Positions 59,457 to 64,000 of a stretch of DNA of 64,000 nucleotides are shown here, in pieces. Position numbers and translations under genes: made by a program. The notes below the pieces were generated by a model. It made no database searches. It saw only the letters and a program-made list of their open reading frames with translations, and had not been told where the DNA came from. The DNA comes from Lamellibrachia satsuma (lineage: Eukaryota; Annelida; Polychaeta; Sabellida; Siboglinidae): positions 4,235,001 through 4,299,000 of the forward strand of contig BSQZ01000034.1 of NCBI GenBank assembly GCA_033239005.1, written 5' to 3'. Every line of letters starts with the position of its first letter. The first letter of the stretch is position 1.

Positions 59457-62285
59457 ATATGTACAGATGAACCCTGGCCCCACTAATAAAACGATTAAGT
59501 CAAACGGACTCTTCCGAACATGAACCGACTGTGGCGAAGCCATACATTTAAAGTGTACGGGCCTGTCCCGCCAAGATTTCAATGCAACCTACCGAAATCG
59601 CAGTAGTCAATGGCATTATTCGACATATGTCACAGGGAAGTCCTAAATCATCACAAAGCCATACAGTGCGACCACTGTTCCAACTCGATCCACACACACT
59701 GCTGTGGAATATAAGACAACGATTACAAAAAATTAGTTAATTCCTCTTGCTAGTGGGCTTTCCCTAAATGCAACCATCTAAACTTTTCAAATTCCGTCTT
59801 CAGTGACACAATGATATCAACATCCAACCAATTTGATCTTCTCGACAACCTAAACCTAATTGAATCTATGCACACCAGTCTGCCTAGCGATGATGGCAAT
59901 ACGAGCAGGGAGTCACTTTCATTGCACAGCTTCGGCGCACACGACGGCTCCATTAGTCCTCACCACCATAAATAAAATAAAAGGTGTTGCAATAATCGCC
60001 AATGACAGCATAACAGGAAGAGAAATCAACATGGAAACTGAAACTGAGTTCACAGCTGCGCTGGTTGATTGCCCTGTGAATTCTCCACTTATTATAAGAG
60101 CACTGTACCGCCCGCCCAATACTGACCAGTCGTACATGGAATAACTGAGACATAACATCAGAGAACTACACAAAGACAGTCCACGTGCCACCATATGGAT
60201 TGCCGGAGATGCCAACCAGCCCGACATGGACAGGGAGATTGATGTGATCAGCGCGAACAGCAACCCCTTGCAAATTAAAACAGAGAAACAGACCACCACG
60301 AAGGAAGATCTTCCGATGGAAGTACGCTGACACAGATATATTGAGGGCTGATATAAACATCTTTACTAGCTATTTTACCTAAGACAACACAAACCAAACT
60401 AACATCAACGATGTGTGGAACTTCTGCAGAGACTCTTGTTTGGAATTTATGGAAGCCAGAGTTCCATCAAAGATGATGCAAATGAAGAGAATGTCAAAGC
60501 GGATTAAAAGAGCCTTCCCGACGATTTTAACTGATACGAAAGGCTGAAGAAGGATTCCATATATGAAAGCAGGAATGCCTATAACAACTACGTCAAGGGC
60601 ATTTTTCACCAGCGATGGGAATCCAAAGAAACTCTACACCTTCATCAAAAGGAAGATATGTGACAACAATGGTGTCGCCCCCCCCCCGAAGATAGACGGT
60701 GTACAAGCCAACGACCCACAGAAGAAAGCCACTATACTGAATGAGCAGTTCAGTAGCGTCTATGCCACCGATGACAGCACCAACACACCATACATGAGTG
60801 GATAGTGTACCAGTTCACAATAGATCAAGCTGGCGTCCAGAAGATCCTCCAAGGCCTTAACCCACACAAAGCTACTGGCCCAGACAACATCCCGACGAGA
60901 CTCCTGTAAGATTTCGCACCAGATATCAGTCAACTTACTTTAATATTCCAAGCATCACTGCACCAGGGAACAACACCAGATGACTGGAAAAAGTTAATAT
61001 CAACCCAACATTCAAGAAGGGCGACCGCAACAGTCCGGCAAACGTCCGACCCATATCACTAACATCAGTATGCAGCAAGGTAATGAAACATATTATTCAT
61101 AGCCAGATTATGCAACACCTTGACGCACATAAAATCTTCTCTGACCAGCAACAGAGGAGATCATGCAAAAGCCAGCTGATCATAACGCCACAATACCTAG
61201 CAACTGCATTAGACCAGGGAGAGCAGATCGATGCTGTCTTGCTTGACTTTAGCAATGCGATCGATAAGTTATCCCTCCAGCCGCTGGCCATCACAATGCA
61301 GCACTATGGTGTCAGGGGCAACCTCCTCGTGTGGACCAGGAGCTTCCTTGCTGGTAGGAGCCAACGAGTACTGGTAGAAGGACAGACATCCGGTCCAGCC
61401 CCAGTCACCTCAGTTGTCCCACTAGGAAGTGTACTCGGACCCCTCTTGTTACTATACATAAATGACACGCCACAGAAGGTCGACTCGATCACCCGACTCT
61501 TTTCAGACGAAACCCTCTTGTACAGGATGATACATACTTTACATGACAGCCAGACCCTGCAAGATGACCTCGACGAACTGCAACAATGGGAGAAAGAATG
61601 GAAGATGTCACTCAACCCAAGCAAATGTGAGGTCATCACAATCACTAGGAAAAGGAACACTATTGCAGCCACCTATGCCATCCATTGTAACAATCTGACT
61701 CTTGTGAAGGCAGAAAAGTACCTGTGAGTTACAACAGCAGGGAACCTGACCTGGAATTCCCATGTCGATGCTATCACGAAGAAGGCAAACAACACCCTTG
61801 CTTTTCTCAGGAGAAACCTCTCTAGCTGCCCAACCAACATCAAGGCACAATTTTACAAGACCCTTGTCAGGCCTTTCCTGGAACACGCCAGCACATCATG
61901 GGACCACACACGAAGACCAACATCCAGAGGTTGGAAGCTGTCCAACGGCGGGTGGCAATATTTACAAATGGGGACTTCAGGAACACCAGCAGTACCAGCC
62001 ACTTGATGAGCAGACTAGGTTGGGAATCCCTGCAACACAGAAGGACAATTGCCAGGGTAGTCATGATGTATCGTGTCACACACCATCTCATAAACATCCC
62101 AGTGGCCATGTTATCATATTCACAATGGGTCAGAACATGCGCTATATCGCAGGACAGATGTGTATAGACACGCTTTCTTCCCAGCTGGTATCCGACTATG
62201 GAAACAGCTGACTGAGTGCATAATCACATCCCCAACTCTAGACACCTTCAAGGGAGGGCTGGTCACTCTGGACGCTTAAGCACTT
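59457..62285 (+). pseudogene. Nearly full-length Jockey/CR1-type LINE, decayed
   Basis: Opens with the usual MNPGP, then a PHD-like zinc region (HKAIQCDHCSNSIHTHCCGI). The endonuclease keeps IKGVAIIAND, IIRALYRPPNTD and a TIWIAGDANQPD remnant. The RT keeps KLYTFIKRK, DGVQANDPQKKATILNEQFSSV, CKSQLI, DAVLLDFSNAIDKLS and PLGSVLGPLLLLYIND. The active site is altered: RLFSDETLLY in place of FADDT. The tail keeps LNPSKCEVITI, LTWNSHVDAITKKANNTLAFLRRNL, FLEHAS, QRRVAIFTNGDFRNTSS and a final RLWKQLTECIITSPTLDTFKGGLVTLDA, then TAA near 62278. Frame changes are frequent (60143, 60805, 61725, 61860). Confidence 0.85.
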
Positions 62286-62560
62286 AGCACAACTTTTACT
62301 TTTTTATTATTCTATCCATAACCTTATTTAGTCACATTTTAGCAGAGGATTTAGCATGAATTTTAAACAGCACATTCCATGTTGTATATAGTCACCACAT
62401 TCACCACGTACATAGCCAACGCATTCACGTTATATATAGTCTGCATGCTGTTAAACACCAACAGTGCGACAATGCTCCAGAATGGGTTAATGCACTTATG
62501 AGGAAGAAGAAGCATTTCTTGACAACATTTTGGAATTTGCTAAATGAAATAAAGACATGA
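62286..62560 (+). mobile_element. 3' UTR of the Jockey/CR1-type LINE
   Basis: Includes 'acagtgcgacaatgctccagaatgggttaatgcacttatgaggaagaagaagca' at 62462-62516, a sequence of the kind found at the 3' ends of such LINEs. The tail is not resolved. Confidence 0.5.
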
Positions 62561-62564
62561 AAAA

Positions 62565-64000
62565 TCTGCACACACATTTTGACATTGGTGATATGATAAT
62601 TTTTTACGCAACGCCAGCATTAGAGCACAGCAATCGGGACGCACACGCTGCTGCTCCTGCTTCCAACTTCTTATGTACTCCTTAGTACTTAAGCTGACGA
62701 AAAAGCTAAACAAAACGACGAAAGTAAAGTGCAGAACAGTATTTCCCTCTTTTCTTGAGCATGTTTGCACTTTTTCTTCAGCAGTTAACGCCTATGATAA
62801 CGATCATCAGACAATTATAACATGTTACACAACATTTGAACTAATGCGATATTAACCACTTGTCATTGAAACAAGACAACTTCATATATGTAATTTTAAA
62901 TAAACCAATTTAACATGTGAAAAGGCCACGAACTAAAAAGTGTATTTGCCTGAACTCGTTAAAACGGAAGTTGCTAATACTGTGACGGATAATTCAATAA
63001 CTACGATAATGTGGACATAGCTCATTACGCAGGACTTGCGTTTGAGTATTACCACTGTCAGTATTTATTATGTCTGAACTGTGTTTGTCTGAATTTTCGT
63101 GGAACGACTATTGACCGGACAGTTCGATTGTCACGTCACTGGATGAAGTTTCTGAATTTCCAGGCAATGTCAGCCATTTAATATAGTTTATTCTTCACTA
63201 ACACCAGGTACTCACTAGGACAGCACGAGTGCTTCTGACAGCAGCCACTGCATGCTGTTAACGAATAACCATCTTTATATTATAATACGCCAATCATGCA
63301 TCCTCCTTCTCCATTACGAAATAATGATGGCACTTCGTCTTAAACTGGCTACCTGCGAATTGTGGCGACGCCGGTAGAAAGGTAAAGACGAATGAAAAAC
63401 AACACAAAACAGCACAACTGCGTGTTTTTTTTTTTTTTTTTGATGCAATTAATCTATTTGCGCACCAGACGGAATGACTGATATAAATCAAACTGGATTC
63501 GACACATTCACACGCAGCTAAATGTTGGTTGTGACTCCTTCGTTGAATATTTACATCTAGCAACACAATTGCATACGCATAGTGCGAACGAATGGACATT
63601 TTCCCTTGCCACCAAGATTGTGTGTCACATTTAACATTAGAAAGCATCCTTACATCCTAAAGAAAGTGCATCAATCAGGAAATGTTCGAAACATTACTTC
63701 CTTGCCAGAACCGCGTTTTACACCTACAAACACAGTTCGGAGTAAAACGAATTAATAACTCAACAAAGGTTTGAAATGTAACAACGTCGGTAGCGTTAGC
63801 GTGTCTAATCAGAACACAAGGCGTATTATCAAATAAATATCAACACGCGTATTGCGATCCCACGAAAATAACGATGATGTTTTTCTCCCACATTTACAGA
63901 AAATCCATGTAGCTTATCATAAATAATTTCAATCTGAATTGCGTCGGTGATCACGGCATTGACATAAAATGTACATATATTTACAATGAGCCTTATTAAA
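62565..64000. other. Non-coding to the right edge; nothing recognised
   Basis: A T15 tract lies at 63427-63441. Open frames at 62540-62855 and 63294-63647 have no recognisable domain and no convincing splice sites. Confidence 0.4.

Overview
The window is animal nuclear DNA: sparse, intron-split coding exons sit in a sea of AT-rich sequence, microsatellites and dead transposable elements. No bacterial or organellar feature is visible. The gene families, the LINE diversity, a metazoan-type SINE and a Polinton/adintovirus-like relic suggest an invertebrate, probably a marine deuterostome or lophotrochozoan. The species cannot be fixed from the sequence alone.

Host genes. The best gene is a complete four-exon member of the CTHRC1 family on the minus strand (28756 down to 20994). 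Its exons of 235, 77, 208 and 182 nt join in frame with consensus splice sites to give 233 aa. It has a signal peptide and the CTHRC1 C-terminal globular domain but no collagen Gly-X-Y stretch. Pieces of at least three relatives surround it: a terminal exon with a poly(A) signal at the left edge (711-883, +); a decayed 208-nt exon whose acceptor is lost (31828-32035, -); and a 208-nt exon (47293-47500, +) lying head-to-head with a damaged terminal exon (47124-47262, -). The window is therefore a birth-and-death cluster of secreted CTHRC1-like genes. A second host gene fragment (15979 down to 13710, -) has three phase-matched exons: an LDLR class B (YWTD) repeat, a farnesoic acid O-methyltransferase-type domain, and a Cys-rich terminal exon interrupted by one TAG.

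Mobile elements. From left to right: an almost full-length RTE-like LINE (2340-6170) with two frameshifts, plus an internally deleted derivative of it (8926-9680); LINE ORF1 debris (7020-7640, -); a 230-bp MITE with an identifiable empty site (10622-10851); a nested higher-order satellite (11491-13055); a decayed CR1/Jockey-like LINE (16490-18130); a second one (18541-19180, -); an RTE-like LINE inside intron 1 of the CTHRC1-like gene (23766-25953); a tRNA-derived SINE (30235-30600); a LINE 3' end (30797-31185) beside a Polinton/adintovirus-like capsid-region relic (31203-31580); an L2/CR1-type ORF1 SGNH-hydrolase fragment (35700-36195); three LINE 3'-end copies (41160-42720); a nearly complete RTE-like LINE (48440-51990); a Jockey/CR1-like LINE (53200-54600, -); a piggyBac transposase pseudogene containing a 510-bp TCGG microsatellite (56612-59125, -); and a nearly full-length Jockey/CR1-type LINE (59457-62530).

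The remaining intervals (notably 36.2-41.0 kb, 44.0-47.1 kb and 62.5-64 kb) hold nothing I can identify beyond simple repeats and short open frames.
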